Of a stretch of 64,000 bases of DNA, positions 8,292 through 17,323 are shown one piece after another. The stretch lies in contig OY759511.1 in the NCBI GenBank assembly GCA_963662395.1, forward strand, positions 1,984,001 to 2,048,000. Direction: 5' to 3'. Numbering within the stretch: the first letter of the stretch is position 1; each line of letters opens with the position of its first letter. The notes beneath the pieces are model-generated. The model had not been told where the DNA came from. It ran no database searches and saw only the letters and a program-made list of their open reading frames with translations. The position numbers and the translations under genes are program-made. The stretch is from JAPOXR01 sp963662395. GTDB lineage: Bacteria > Pseudomonadota > Alphaproteobacteria > Rhodobacterales > Rhodobacteraceae.

Positions 8292-10028
8292 TCAGCGGGT
8301 TGTGACTGCCCTGCCGGACTGCAAAGCGGAACCGGTGCCATCCATGGGCAGCTTCAGGACAACCTCTGCTCCTGCCCGTCCGGACCCCCGTGGTGGCTCC
8401 GGCTGGTCGGAGATCAGCATTTCACCGCCGAGCTGGTGGCACCTCTCCCTGACGATCTCGATTCCCAGCCCCCAGCCCTTGATCGCCGCCAGGGATTCCT
8501 GTCCGTCACCCGCACGGCCCGGTTTCAGTTCGCTGAACCCGGGTCCGTTGTCCCGAACCCAAATCTCGACATGGTCGCCCGCCCGTCGTGCGCCGACTTC
8601 AACGGTATTTTCCTGCCAACTCCCGGCAAATCCTGCTCCCCGGAAGATCTTCGTCGAATTCCAGATCAGGTTGTTGAGGGCGCTGGTCAGGGCAGCCTTG
8701 TTCGAGTGTATCGCCAGCCTCTCCGGAACATCGACGTCCGCCCTGGCAACGAATACCTGCCCGAACGTCGCTTCATCGCGCAGCCTGCCCAACTCTTTCC
8801 TCAACTCCACGATTGGCTGTGCATCGTCTGCCATCTCCAGGACCTCATCGTCGATCTCCAGGTCAAAATGCATGCAAAGCAGATCCGTGCAGAAGGCGCA
8901 GAGATCGATCTCTTCCCATTCCGCCTTGCTTCGACCCCATTTCATGAAGATGAAGATGTCCTCGAGATACTTGCGGGTATTGGACAGTTTTTCCTCGATC
9001 AACTGCACGAATAGCGACCTGACAGCCGGATCATCGATTCCGGGAACAAGACGGATATAGGCCGACACCCGGTTCAGCTCGCCGCTGATGTCATGTTCAA
9101 CCTTGCCGCGGTAGTCGCGGAATACCTCCAGCCCCATCGCATGCAGCTTGCTGCTCAGTTCGTTGGCGGCCTCCTGACCCATGGCAATTTCACGAATGGC
9201 GCTCTGATGCTCGACAATTGCACCTGCAGATGCCATCGGGTTGTCCCTGATCGTTTGCAGAAACCCGGACAGCTCCGTGGCTGGCACACCGATCCGTCTC
9301 TTGGCAATGACGTATACCGGCACCACCACCAGCAGCAGAAGGATGGTGGCCTGCAGGAAATACACGCTCATGAATTCCAGCATCCTGCCTTTCAGATGCT
9401 GACGATCAAGCAGGACATGGTCAATGAGCGGTTGAAAACCGCCTGGCTCCGCTTCCTGCCCGGAGTGGGACTCCGACAGGAAGCCGCCGGCATTCGTGAT
9501 CAGGATGTTCTGATCGCCCAGGCCGACGAGGCGAACGACCGGGCCGAAGAGATAGCTCAGGATGTTCTGTGAATTGGCATCGATTTCAATGATTTCGCCG
9601 GACGACACCAGTCCCGTTTCCGTGAATTGCTGACTGCTGAACCGGTCCGACGCCTTGAAACCGGGATTCAGAATCCCGTGCCGTTTCCGCTGATCATCGA
9701 GAATCCTGAGGATACTCTCGTTGGTTCTCTCGCCGATACCTCCACAATTATCCTCGCCGTCACAGACTATCGCCGCCAGCAGGCTGGATTTCTCCACGGA
9801 GGTTATGATCTGATCGCGCTCGAATACCGCAAGCAGGACAACAAACAGCACCGCCTCGGCCAGGACAACAAACAGGGCGGTGCCGATAAACAGGTAATCC
9901 CCGATCGAGGACAGCTTCGTGTAATCTCTCGATTTCCATTTCCGGCTCCGGCCCCTACCATCGCTGGATGAAGCGGACGAATCTCCTGATCCTGGTGTCG
10001 CCGAACAATCTCTTCGAGAAATATGCAC
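8292..10028 (-). CDS. orphan membrane-bound sensor histidine kinase
   Basis: About 578 residues from the GTG at 10028, chosen because AAGGGA lies seven bases upstream; an ATG at 10085 would overlap the upstream flavoprotein gene by 131 bp. Two membrane segments (about 45-69 and 222-243) flank a periplasmic sensor region of some 150 residues. The H box carries EHDISGELNRV with the candidate phospho-His near residue 312; the N box (ALNNLIWNS), G1 (DNGPGF) and G2 (GWGLGIEIVRE) complete an apparently intact ATPase domain. No response regulator or HPt gene is nearby, so its partner is unknown. It overlaps the end of the oxidoreductase gene and probably belongs to the same transcript as TVP38 and the oxidoreductase. 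Confidence 0.83.
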   Translation of the reverse strand: MHISRRDCSATPGSGDSSASSSDGRGRSRKWKSRDYTKLSSIGDYLFIGTALFVVLAEAVLFVVLLAVFERDQIITSVEKSSLLAAIVCDGEDNCGGIGERTNESILRILDDQRKRHGILNPGFKASDRFSSQQFTETGLVSSGEIIEIDANSQNILSYLFGPVVRLVGLGDQNILITNAGGFLSESHSGQEAEPGGFQPLIDHVLLDRQHLKGRMLEFMSVYFLQATILLLLVVVPVYVIAKRRIGVPATELSGFLQTIRDNPMASAGAIVEHQSAIREIAMGQEAANELSSKLHAMGLEVFRDYRGKVEHDISGELNRVSAYIRLVPGIDDPAVRSLFVQLIEEKLSNTRKYLEDIFIFMKWGRSKAEWEEIDLCAFCTDLLCMHFDLEIDDEVLEMADDAQPIVELRKELGRLRDEATFGQVFVARADVDVPERLAIHSNKAALTSALNNLIWNSTKIFRGAGFAGSWQENTVEVGARRAGDHVEIWVRDNGPGFSELKPGRAGDGQESLAAIKGWGLGIEIVRERCHQLGGEMLISDQPEPPRGSGRAGAEVVLKLPMDGTGSALQSGRAVTTR

Positions 10029-11373
10029 TTGCCATTCCCTTGTTGATCTCGCCGAGAGTAGGATACGGTGCGACCATATTGGCAATCGACACCATCTTCA
10101 GTCGGTTGGCAATGGCCAGGGACCACACCTGGATCAACTCGCCTGCGCAGGGGCCGACGATGGATACGCCCACCGGCCTCCCCTTCACGACCAGCGCCCG
10201 TGCCTGGCCCCTGGTTATTCCTTCCGCAAGTGCACGGTCATTTCGTTCGTAATCGAAGGTCACGACCTCCGGTTGCCTGCCGGTCCGCCGGGACACCTCG
10301 TCTTCCGACAAGCCAACCTCGGCAATTTCCGGATCGGTATAGGTGGCCGAGGGGATATGATCGTCCCGAACCCTGGCCGGCATGCCAAACAGTGCTGATC
10401 GGACCACGATGCCGGCATGGTATCCGGCAACATGGGTAAATTGCGGGCCGCCGGCAACATCACCGATTGCGTAGACCCGCCGGTTGGTTGTCTTCAACGC
10501 CCGGTCGACAGTAATGCCTGCGCGCCCGAAGGAGATACCCGCAGCTTCGAGATTCAACCGGTCGATATTGGGCTTCCGCCCGACGGCAACCAGGATGTGC
10601 GAGCCTCGTGTAATTCGTCCATCAGCGGTTGTTATGGAAATCTCCCCTTCCCGCCCCTCGACCTTCTCGACGTTCGAGCCTTCGCGGATCTCGATGCCTT
10701 CGCCTTTCATCTGCTTCACGACAACGGCCGCGTGCTCCGGATGGCTGCGGGCCAGCACTGTCAACCCCTCGAGAACCGTGACCTGGCATCCGAGGCGCCG
10801 GTGAGCCTGGGCAAGCTCCATGCCGATCGGCCCGCCGCCAATGACGAGCAGATGCTCCGGCCGCCGCCGCGATTCGAAAATTGTCTCGTTTGTCTCGTGG
10901 GGAGTCTCGGCCAGACCCGGAATTGGCGGCACGAATGGTGACGAGCCGGTTGCAATCACGAACCGGCGGGCCTCGATTGTCGTATCCCCGGCCTGGACGG
11001 TTCGGGGCGACGAAAAGGATCCGTATTCGCTGATGACGGTAACACCAAGGCCTTCGAATCTCTCGACACTGTCATGCGGTTCGATCCTGGCAATGACGTC
11101 CGATACATGGTCCTTTGCGGCCGCAAAATCGATCCGGGGTACCACCGGTTGCACGCCGAATTTTTCGCCATCTGTCATCGCAAACGCATGCTTGCCGGCC
11201 GCGATCAGCGATTTTGACGGGACGCAGCCGTAATTCAGGCAATCCCCTCCCATCTTCCCGCCTTCGAGCAGAACGACCCGCACTCCCAGTTGCGCGGCAC
11301 CGGCCGCCGCCGACAAGCCGCCGGAACCGCCGCCGATCACGCACAGATCGGCCTTGATGGTATTGCTGGTCAT
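9955..11373 (-). CDS. dihydrolipoamide dehydrogenase/mercuric reductase-like FAD disulfide oxidoreductase
   Basis: About 472 residues from the ATG at 11373, which overlaps the TVP38 stop codon (ATGA). The FAD-binding GGGSGG (residues 14-19) is followed by the redox-active pair in GGDCLNYGCVPSK (Cys45, Cys50), a second Rossmann motif VIGGGPIGMELA, and the AIGDVAG FAD segment. The C terminus ends RRFVRFIQRW, as in the subgroup coupled to TVP38 proteins, rather than with the HPT box of E3 subunits, and no MerA heavy-metal domain or C-terminal vicinal cysteines are present. Family enzymes use NAD(P)H to reduce disulfide-type substrates. Pairing with TVP38 is common in proteobacteria, but the substrate is unknown. 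Confidence 0.88.
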   Translation of the reverse strand: MTSNTIKADLCVIGGGSGGLSAAAGAAQLGVRVVLLEGGKMGGDCLNYGCVPSKSLIAAGKHAFAMTDGEKFGVQPVVPRIDFAAAKDHVSDVIARIEPHDSVERFEGLGVTVISEYGSFSSPRTVQAGDTTIEARRFVIATGSSPFVPPIPGLAETPHETNETIFESRRRPEHLLVIGGGPIGMELAQAHRRLGCQVTVLEGLTVLARSHPEHAAVVVKQMKGEGIEIREGSNVEKVEGREGEISITTADGRITRGSHILVAVGRKPNIDRLNLEAAGISFGRAGITVDRALKTTNRRVYAIGDVAGGPQFTHVAGYHAGIVVRSALFGMPARVRDDHIPSATYTDPEIAEVGLSEDEVSRRTGRQPEVVTFDYERNDRALAEGITRGQARALVVKGRPVGVSIVGPCAGELIQVWSLAIANRLKMVSIANMVAPYPTLGEINKGMASAYFSKRLFGDTRIRRFVRFIQRW

Positions 11374-12104
11374 TGGCCGCCCCTTCGTGTCCGCACCAGA
11401 TTGATGACGATCGGCAGCGCTGCCAATGCGCAGAGTCCCAGAATCGGTCCCAGGATATTCCATTGCCAGATGATCCCGAAATTCGGCGTGCCTCCTGCCT
11501 CGAGGACATCACCAAGCCCGACTCCGACCCAACTGTAGATTGTCGTGCCGGGAATGATCCCGAGAAAGGTCGTCAATGCGAAATTCCGGAATTTCACCCC
11601 CACCAGCGCCGGAACCAGGTTGGCGGCAAAGAACGGGACTGCCGGAACCAGGCGCAGCAGGAACAGCACGCTGATTTCGTTTTCGAGCAGGCCATCGCGG
11701 ATCTTCTGGATCCGGGGTGAGCCGGAATCGATCTTGCTGGAGAGAAAATCTCCGAGACCCAGCCTGGCGGCAAGAAAGATGATAATGGCGCCGATCGTTG
11801 CCGCCACGACATTGTACAGGACACCCGGGAACAGACCGAACAGGAATCCCCCGGTCAGGGTGGCCACCAGAGCCCCCGGGAGCGAAAAGGCGACAATCAC
11901 GATATAGGCCAGGACAAACACCACGGAGGTCAGGAAGTAGTTCGAGTCCCGGAACTCGATCAGCGTCTGCCGGTTTTCGGCCAGTGCGCCGAAGGACAGG
12001 TAGTCCCTCAATGCAACGAAGGCGATGATGGCCACGACCAGGATGACCAGCAATGGCAGCAACCGCCGGATATTGAGTTTGGTGTCTTTGCTCGGTTTGT
12101 TCAT
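11370..12104 (-). CDS. TVP38/TMEM64 family membrane protein
   Basis: A 244-residue polytopic inner-membrane protein of the DedA-related VTT group. A basic N terminus precedes a first hydrophobic segment (LLPLLVILVVAIIAFVAL). The family core FSLPGALVATLTGGFLFG (about 73-90) and the later RLVPAVPFFAANLVPALVGV region correspond to the conserved re-entrant GG/F-x-R elements. VTT proteins act in lipid transport or scrambling and envelope homeostasis. It is the first gene of an operon with the FAD oxidoreductase (4-bp overlap) and then the histidine kinase. Confidence 0.87.
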   Translation of the reverse strand: MNKPSKDTKLNIRRLLPLLVILVVAIIAFVALRDYLSFGALAENRQTLIEFRDSNYFLTSVVFVLAYIVIVAFSLPGALVATLTGGFLFGLFPGVLYNVVAATIGAIIIFLAARLGLGDFLSSKIDSGSPRIQKIRDGLLENEISVLFLLRLVPAVPFFAANLVPALVGVKFRNFALTTFLGIIPGTTIYSWVGVGLGDVLEAGGTPNFGIIWQWNILGPILGLCALAALPIVINLVRTRRGGQ

Positions 12105-12500
12105 CAGTCCACCCGATTATGTGTAGCCAACGCCATGACGGGAATTGCATGTCGCAGTCAACCCTACCGGGTCGTCAACTCCATGTCGATTTGATGATTC
12201 ATGGAACCGGCCAGCGACCCCTCGCCGTACAGATGGCCCGGCCCGGCAGGCCGGGAAGTCGTGACCGCGCCCGGCTCCCCGAGCGGGGTGCGGCAGCAGG
12301 GTGATCCCGATTCGCCGTTCGGCGAGTTGGAGGCGACCGAAGGGTCGTGGAACGAGAACTCCTCGCCGGCCGAGGGCGCTCCGGCTGTCGAGTCGCTTCC
12401 GCGGCAGGACCGTTGCCTCGGTCTGCAATGTGCGGCTGACCCGGGGCTGTCCCATGCCGGATTCACCCGGTTCGACAGTTTTTCCCGGGACATGTCAGAG
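12105..12500. other. 396-bp intergenic region, no gene recognised
   Basis: Lies upstream of the TVP38 gene and downstream of the hydroxyacid dehydrogenase gene, both on the minus strand. It must hold the TVP38 promoter and probably a transcript end. Short GC-rich inverted repeats occur near 12238-12256 (CCCGG/CCGGG) and 12275-12290 (CCCCG/CGGGG), but neither has a T-run. Open frames here lack protein-like composition. Confidence 0.5.
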
Positions 12501-13511
12501 TTAGCGGCTGCGCATTTTTGGTGCCAGTTCAGGGTCCGCCCTCTGCATGCAGGTGGGAGCCCGACCGGCCAGAATGTTTCGGGTGTCCTCGACCATCATG
12601 TCGCAGATCCTCCGGTACGAGTCCCACGTTCCTCCCGCCAGGTGGGATGTGAACTGGACATCGGGAATCTTTCTGAAAGGCGAGTCGGCGGCCACGGGCT
12701 CCTCCGGAAACACATCGACTGCGGCGCGGAACCGGCCCTGGCCTGCAAGCTCGAGAAACGCGTCGAAGTCGACGATCTCGGCTCGGCTCGCGAGCACAAC
12801 GGATGCGTCTTCGCCAATGGAGGAGAGACGGACGCGGTCGAGAAACCCCTCGTTTTCGGTGGTTGCGCCGGCAATCAGAAACAAGAACCGGCTTGAGGAC
12901 AGGACCTGTTCGAGGCTGGCGGGCCTGACGCCGTGATGTTTCAGATCGCTGTCCCCGACCCATGGGTCGTATGCGCAGATGCTGCAGCCGAATGGGCGAA
13001 GAAGTTCCACCAGGTCCTTGCCGAGATTTCCGAATCCGACCAGTCCAACGCTGGAGCCGAAAAGACTGCGGGAATTGACATTGCCGGCGATGCCCCATTT
13101 CTCCGTTCCCCTGCGAAAACCGGCATCGGCGGCAACAAGCCCCCTGCCAAGGCTGATCGCCTGGGCAAGGCAGTATTCGGCAACGGCCGGCGCCATGGCT
13201 GGTGCAGCGGAAAGCACGTGGATGCCGCGGCGATGTGCCTCGGCATAATCGATGTTCGGCTCCCAGTTGCCCTTGACATTCAGGATTGCCTTCAGATTCG
13301 GGGCCCGGTCGAGTCTGTCCCGCGGCATTGCGGTCTGGCCGACAATCACAGTAACCTCCGGAAGTGCTCGCTCAACCATTGCGTCTGGCGCCCGCGACCC
13401 GAAATGGGCCATCACCTGACCCAGCGCGGCGAATTCCTTCGCCACGCATTCGGGGTAGACCATTTCCTCCGTTCGCGGAAACGGATCGAACAGGATCAGG
13501 TTCCTGTTCAT
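12501..13511 (-). CDS. D-isomer specific 2-hydroxyacid dehydrogenase family protein
   Basis: A 336-residue NAD(P)-dependent oxidoreductase. The nucleotide motif GFGNLG is at 159-164, and the catalytic set is visible: Arg243 in ASRAEIVD, Glu in VFPEEP (270-271), and His290 in SHLAGGT. The usual NxxRG around the arginine is ASRAE, a divergent but known variant. Family members interconvert 2-keto and D-2-hydroxy acids, or act on glycerate or phosphoglycerate. It is the last gene of the minus arm of a sugar transport locus, 85 bp after the second permease, so it probably acts on an acid formed from the imported compound. Substrate unknown. Confidence 0.87.
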   Translation of the reverse strand: MNRNLILFDPFPRTEEMVYPECVAKEFAALGQVMAHFGSRAPDAMVERALPEVTVIVGQTAMPRDRLDRAPNLKAILNVKGNWEPNIDYAEAHRRGIHVLSAAPAMAPAVAEYCLAQAISLGRGLVAADAGFRRGTEKWGIAGNVNSRSLFGSSVGLVGFGNLGKDLVELLRPFGCSICAYDPWVGDSDLKHHGVRPASLEQVLSSSRFLFLIAGATTENEGFLDRVRLSSIGEDASVVLASRAEIVDFDAFLELAGQGRFRAAVDVFPEEPVAADSPFRKIPDVQFTSHLAGGTWDSYRRICDMMVEDTRNILAGRAPTCMQRADPELAPKMRSR

Positions 13512-13596
13512 GGCGTTCTGCTGCTTGCAGCCGAAGTCGTGAATATCCGGGCTTCCCCGGCCTGCCTGGAAGCGGACCCCGATCGCGTTCCTGTCA

Positions 13597-14676
13597 TCAC
13601 TTCATTCCGGTGCTTGCTATTCCGGTGGTGATGAATCGCTGGAGTATCGCGAATACGAGAATGACGGGTATCAGGGTGACCACGGTCATGGCGAGAACAA
13701 AGTGCCATTGCACGTCGAGCTCTCCCTGGAAGGCGTTGAGGCCAACCTGCAGGGTATAGACTTCACTGCGATTCAGGACGATCAATGGCCAGAGGAAATC
13801 GTTCCATCGCCACATGATCGAGAAGATCGCGAGCACTGCAATGGCGGGAGCGGCAAGCGGCAGGACCACTCGCCAATAGATCGTCCACTCGCTGGCCTTG
13901 TCCATGCGCGCCGCTTCGATGAGGTCTCTGGGAATGGTCAACATGTACTGGCGAAGCAGGAACACTCCCGTGGGAGTTGCGGCGCCAGGCAGGATGACAC
14001 TCCAGAGGGAGTTGATCATTCCGAGTTCGGTAACGACAAGGTATGCCGGAACAAGAATAACGGTAATCGGAATCATGAGAGTGCCGATCACGAACAGCAT
14101 GATGGCATTGCGGCCCCGGAATTCGTAAATCGCCAACCCGTATGCCGCCATTGAATTTATGAGCAGGGTAATCAGGGTGGCCGCGATCGTGACCACCACC
14201 GAATTCCTGAGATAGGTCAGAAAATTGAACCGCTCCAGGGGAGCCGTATAGTTCTCCCATGCAATGCGGAATTCCCGCAACGCCTCCCGCCGGTCAATTG
14301 GTACCTTGATTGTGTCACCCGGATCGTTCGGATCCACCATTTGTGCGACGATTCCAATTCGTCGAACCTGCGCCAGTTCGCGCACCGAACCGTCATCCAT
14401 TGTTACCGTGTACAATGGCAGGGGCTTGTCGTGTCCTTCAACCTGGACCTCGATCTGACCGAGCGGAAGGAGCGTTGGCGGAAATTCGAGCAAACCTGAC
14501 GCCGTCTTGAAGCTCGACAGTGCCAGCCACACCACCGGGCCGAACATCAGGAGCACTCCGAGCAGCAGGTAGGCGTAGGAAAACGTGTCTGTCCAATGCA
14601 ATCGACCACGACCACGCCTGGCGGCCAGGAAGCCGAGAGGGCGGAGGCGATCGGTCGCAGCGTCAGCCATTTCCAC
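13597..14676 (-). CDS. carbohydrate ABC transporter permease (MalG-type)
   Basis: A 359-residue inner-membrane permease. The ABC-interaction EAA loop appears as EAARMDKASEWTIYWRVVLPLAAPA in the C-terminal half, with six predicted membrane helices. Unusually, about 90 residues between the first and second helices form a hydrophilic periplasmic insertion (VEGHDKPLPLYTVTMDDGSV...), larger than in typical MalG proteins and possibly a docking surface for the binding protein. The gene overlaps the upstream permease by 14 bp. It works with that permease, the binding protein at 15760 and probably the ATPase at 17324. Confidence 0.88.
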   Translation of the reverse strand: MEMADAATDRLRPLGFLAARRGRGRLHWTDTFSYAYLLLGVLLMFGPVVWLALSSFKTASGLLEFPPTLLPLGQIEVQVEGHDKPLPLYTVTMDDGSVRELAQVRRIGIVAQMVDPNDPGDTIKVPIDRREALREFRIAWENYTAPLERFNFLTYLRNSVVVTIAATLITLLINSMAAYGLAIYEFRGRNAIMLFVIGTLMIPITVILVPAYLVVTELGMINSLWSVILPGAATPTGVFLLRQYMLTIPRDLIEAARMDKASEWTIYWRVVLPLAAPAIAVLAIFSIMWRWNDFLWPLIVLNRSEVYTLQVGLNAFQGELDVQWHFVLAMTVVTLIPVILVFAILQRFITTGIASTGMK

Positions 14677-15676
14677 TATCCCTTCGTCTCACCACCGCCA
14701 GCTGCGCAAGGGTCAATGCGAAAAGCAGGACACCGAGAACCACCGAGGCCGCCGATGCCAACCCGAAGTTCTGGACCTGATTGCTGAATCCGGTGTTGTA
14801 GATGTACTGGACGATGAACTGGGTTGCGGTTCCCGGGCCTCCCCCGGTCAGGACAAAGACCTCATCGAAGATTTGCACACCCTTGATCAGGGCAAGCACG
14901 ATCACGACAAGCATGTTGGGCCAGAGCAATGGCAGCGTTATCCGCCAGAAGACTCGTTCACGGCGGGTCCCGTCCATTTCCGCGGCCTCATACAGGTCCG
15001 GAGGAATAGCCTGCAGGCCGGCCAGCAGGATCAGTGTATAAAAGCCCATATGTGCCCATATGGAAACGAAGATGGCCCAGAACATGGCCCATTCGGGGCT
15101 GACAAAGAACAGGATCTTGTCCAGCCCCATGCTGACAAGAAACGCATTCAGGATGCCATCGCGAAGCAGGATCCACTTCCACACCAGCGCCACCACGACC
15201 GGCGAAAGCAGTACCGGAAAAAAATATACGGCTCGAAAGAACCCGCGGCCGCGAATTTTCCGGTTCAGGATCAAGGCCGTGATCAGCGAAAACAAAACCA
15301 GGAAAAATACCTGGAACGTCACGAAGAACAGGGTGTTGTAGATGCCTCGCCAGAACCTGTCTTCGCGGCAGGTTGCCGATTCAAGATATCTGTCGCAGGT
15401 GAACAGGAACTCGTACTGCTCGACTCCGGTGTAAACCCGGTCACCGAGAAACAGGTTGACACCGCCCGTGAATGAAAACGCGAAATTCACGAAGAGCGGG
15501 GTGACAACAAACAGGCCAAAGAATCCCAGATTGGGAACCAGGAACACGTAAGGCATCAGGCGAATGCCGGCCACCCGTTGAATGGCTCTGAAGGGAAGAT
15601 CCAGCAACTGGCCGGTCCGGTCCATGAGAAGCCATGCAATATTCCTGAATGACATCTCCTGCCGCTTGACGTTCAA
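14663..15676 (-). CDS. carbohydrate ABC transporter permease (MalF-type)
   Basis: A 337-residue inner-membrane permease with an N-terminal amphipathic stretch, then hydrophobic helices (YVFLVPNLGFFGLFVVTPLF) and the EAA loop EAAEMDGTRRERVFWRITLP before the last two helices. A cysteine-containing periplasmic insertion (FTCDRYLESATCRED) between the early helices is distinctive and could form a disulfide. The second permease follows with a 14-bp overlap. Upstream, an 83-bp gap to the binding-protein gene contains a perfect 26-bp GC-rich palindrome. Confidence 0.88.
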   Translation of the reverse strand: MNVKRQEMSFRNIAWLLMDRTGQLLDLPFRAIQRVAGIRLMPYVFLVPNLGFFGLFVVTPLFVNFAFSFTGGVNLFLGDRVYTGVEQYEFLFTCDRYLESATCREDRFWRGIYNTLFFVTFQVFFLVLFSLITALILNRKIRGRGFFRAVYFFPVLLSPVVVALVWKWILLRDGILNAFLVSMGLDKILFFVSPEWAMFWAIFVSIWAHMGFYTLILLAGLQAIPPDLYEAAEMDGTRRERVFWRITLPLLWPNMLVVIVLALIKGVQIFDEVFVLTGGGPGTATQFIVQYIYNTGFSNQVQNFGLASAASVVLGVLLFALTLAQLAVVRRRDSGNG

Positions 15677-15718
15677 GTCAGACTCCAGCTTGTCCCGCCA
15701 GCTCCGAATTTTGTCTGC

Positions 15719-15744
15719 GCCCGGACCCCGGCCGGGGTCCGGGC
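15719..15744 (-). other. 26-bp perfect palindrome between binding-protein and permease genes
   Basis: GCCCGGACCCCGG is followed immediately by its exact reverse complement. As RNA it can form a very stable hairpin just after the binding-protein stop. No T-run follows on either strand (minus reads AGACAAAATTCGG), so it is not a standard intrinsic terminator. Such hairpins often protect the upstream cistron from 3' decay or allow partial termination. Confidence 0.65.
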
Positions 15745-15759
15745 TGGTTCATGAACTGG

Positions 15760-17043
15760 CTATTCTCGAGCTTTTTCAGCGAGTTGCTGCTCGATGTCCT
15801 GCTCCATGCGGTCGTAGGCCTCGTCCAGCGTCATCTGACCGACAATGGCCTCACCAAGGCGCGAAATCAGTGCATTGAACATGACGCGGTTGTTCGGATA
15901 ACCCTGAAGTGCAAACGCGATCGGTGAAATCGACGGCACGGCACCTGCGAAGGTTTCCAGCGCGTGTTTCGCCCGCGGATCATCGGTATCAAAATCCACT
16001 CCACCGGATGCGAGGCCGATATGGCCGGGGATGAACAGTGTCCGACCATAGAATTCAGCGAGAACGTCAGTGCCTGAAAGGTACTCCATCAGCTTTCCGA
16101 CCTCTTCGGGATGCTGCGTGTTCTTCATCGCAACCAGGGCAGCTCCCCCGGGCATGCCCGTGCATGCGGACGGGCCGCAAGGCGCCGGTACCGCCCACCA
16201 GTCGAACGCGTCGCCGATCTTTTCGGCAAATTGCGGAATTTGCCAGGAGCCGCTCATGTACATCACGACCTGCGCGTTTGCGAAATCCTCATTGGCGCCC
16301 AGATACGTCGAGCCTGAAACGGACCCCCAGAGATCCTTGGCCATGGTGCCGTCCTGGTGCCAGTCGTAGAGCAGTTGGGCCATCGCCTTGAGACCGTCAT
16401 CCACCAATGCCGGGTTGCCGTCGGCGTCGAACATCTGTGCGCCCATGGCGATTGCCGGTCCTGACACCCGGTGTCCCGAGCGGTCCCAGGCCATGGGAAT
16501 CGGGATGTCCAGCGCCGCTGCTACCGCGTTCGCGGCGGCGGCCCAGTCCTCCCAGGTCGCACCGTCACCCGGAAGATCAATGCCGGCCTGCTCGAACAGC
16601 GTTCGGTTTACATAGGGTCCGGTAACCGTGAGCTGGGTCATGAAACCTGATATCGACGATGCATCGCCGGACTGGCGCAGCCACTTCAGGAAGGGGCCGA
16701 AATTCTCCTCCCAGTACTCCGCATTCGAAACATGCGGCGTCAGGTCCAGGTAGTGCTGGGCCAGTCCACCCAGATCGGTGACCCGCGCCATATCCGGTCC
16801 CTCGCCAGCGGCCAGCTGGACCGGCAGGCTTTCGAGGATGGCCTTGTACGGAACGACGTCCAGAACGACAGTGACATCCGGATTGGCGGCTTCGTACCCG
16901 TCGAGGATGTCACGCATCACCTCGCCTTCGATACCGTCATTGTACCAGGTCATCCGCAGCTCCGTCTGGGCCGTGGCCATCGTTCCAACGGCAGCCACCG
17001 CAACGGCGAAAGCGGACAAGGTCCGCATGCTGTGTCGTATCAT
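15760..17043 (-). CDS. sugar ABC transporter substrate-binding protein
   Basis: A 427-residue periplasmic binding protein of the MalE-like family 1. Residues 1-26 form a signal peptide (AFAVAVAAVGTMATAQ). The mature N terminus TELRMTWYNDG, then GEGPDMARVTDLGG and the GMPGGAALVAMKNTQHPEEV hinge region, are characteristic. A cysteine pair in APCGPSACTG may form a disulfide. It is the first gene of the minus arm and is followed by two permeases and a hydroxyacid dehydrogenase. The divergent plus arm supplies the ATPase and three dehydrogenases. Ligand not predictable from sequence by eye. Confidence 0.9.
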   Translation of the reverse strand: MIRHSMRTLSAFAVAVAAVGTMATAQTELRMTWYNDGIEGEVMRDILDGYEAANPDVTVVLDVVPYKAILESLPVQLAAGEGPDMARVTDLGGLAQHYLDLTPHVSNAEYWEENFGPFLKWLRQSGDASSISGFMTQLTVTGPYVNRTLFEQAGIDLPGDGATWEDWAAAANAVAAALDIPIPMAWDRSGHRVSGPAIAMGAQMFDADGNPALVDDGLKAMAQLLYDWHQDGTMAKDLWGSVSGSTYLGANEDFANAQVVMYMSGSWQIPQFAEKIGDAFDWWAVPAPCGPSACTGMPGGAALVAMKNTQHPEEVGKLMEYLSGTDVLAEFYGRTLFIPGHIGLASGGVDFDTDDPRAKHALETFAGAVPSISPIAFALQGYPNNRVMFNALISRLGEAIVGQMTLDEAYDRMEQDIEQQLAEKARE

Positions 17044-17103
17044 CTTGATTTCTCCCCTTTCTGGATTGTTGGGATTGGAGAGCCATGCCTTTCAAAAAAA
17101 ACC

Positions 17104-17121
17104 TTCGGGTTCAACCCGGAA
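17104..17121. promoter_or_regulatory. candidate operator in divergent sugar promoter region
   Basis: The 280-bp gap between the divergent binding-protein and ATPase genes contains TTCGGGTT-C-AACCCGGAA, an almost perfect inverted repeat centred near 17112. It is placed where a regulator could control both arms, but no regulator gene is present in the locus, so this is only a candidate. Confidence 0.3.
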
Positions 17122-17323
17122 ACGGAACGCCAGAGGCTTGAGGCAGATGCAACATCTCTTTTGGCGATCTTCGGGTCGGCAGGACGCTCCGATTGGTCTC
17201 GTTTCGAGACCGGCCTTGGCAAATCCGATGGCATTCATCGCCTTGCGGAAGGCGGCGTCCCTGTGCAAGGACCGGAAAGTCGCGTATCTGCAATCCGAAA
17301 AATCTTGGGCCAGGGCGGTTCGA

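Noticed and set aside
16778..17323. N-terminal extension of the sugar ABC ATPase frame
   Set aside because: The frame is open but overlaps the divergent binding-protein gene antisense; the family N terminus MTEIVLRDVRKSFG starts at 17324.
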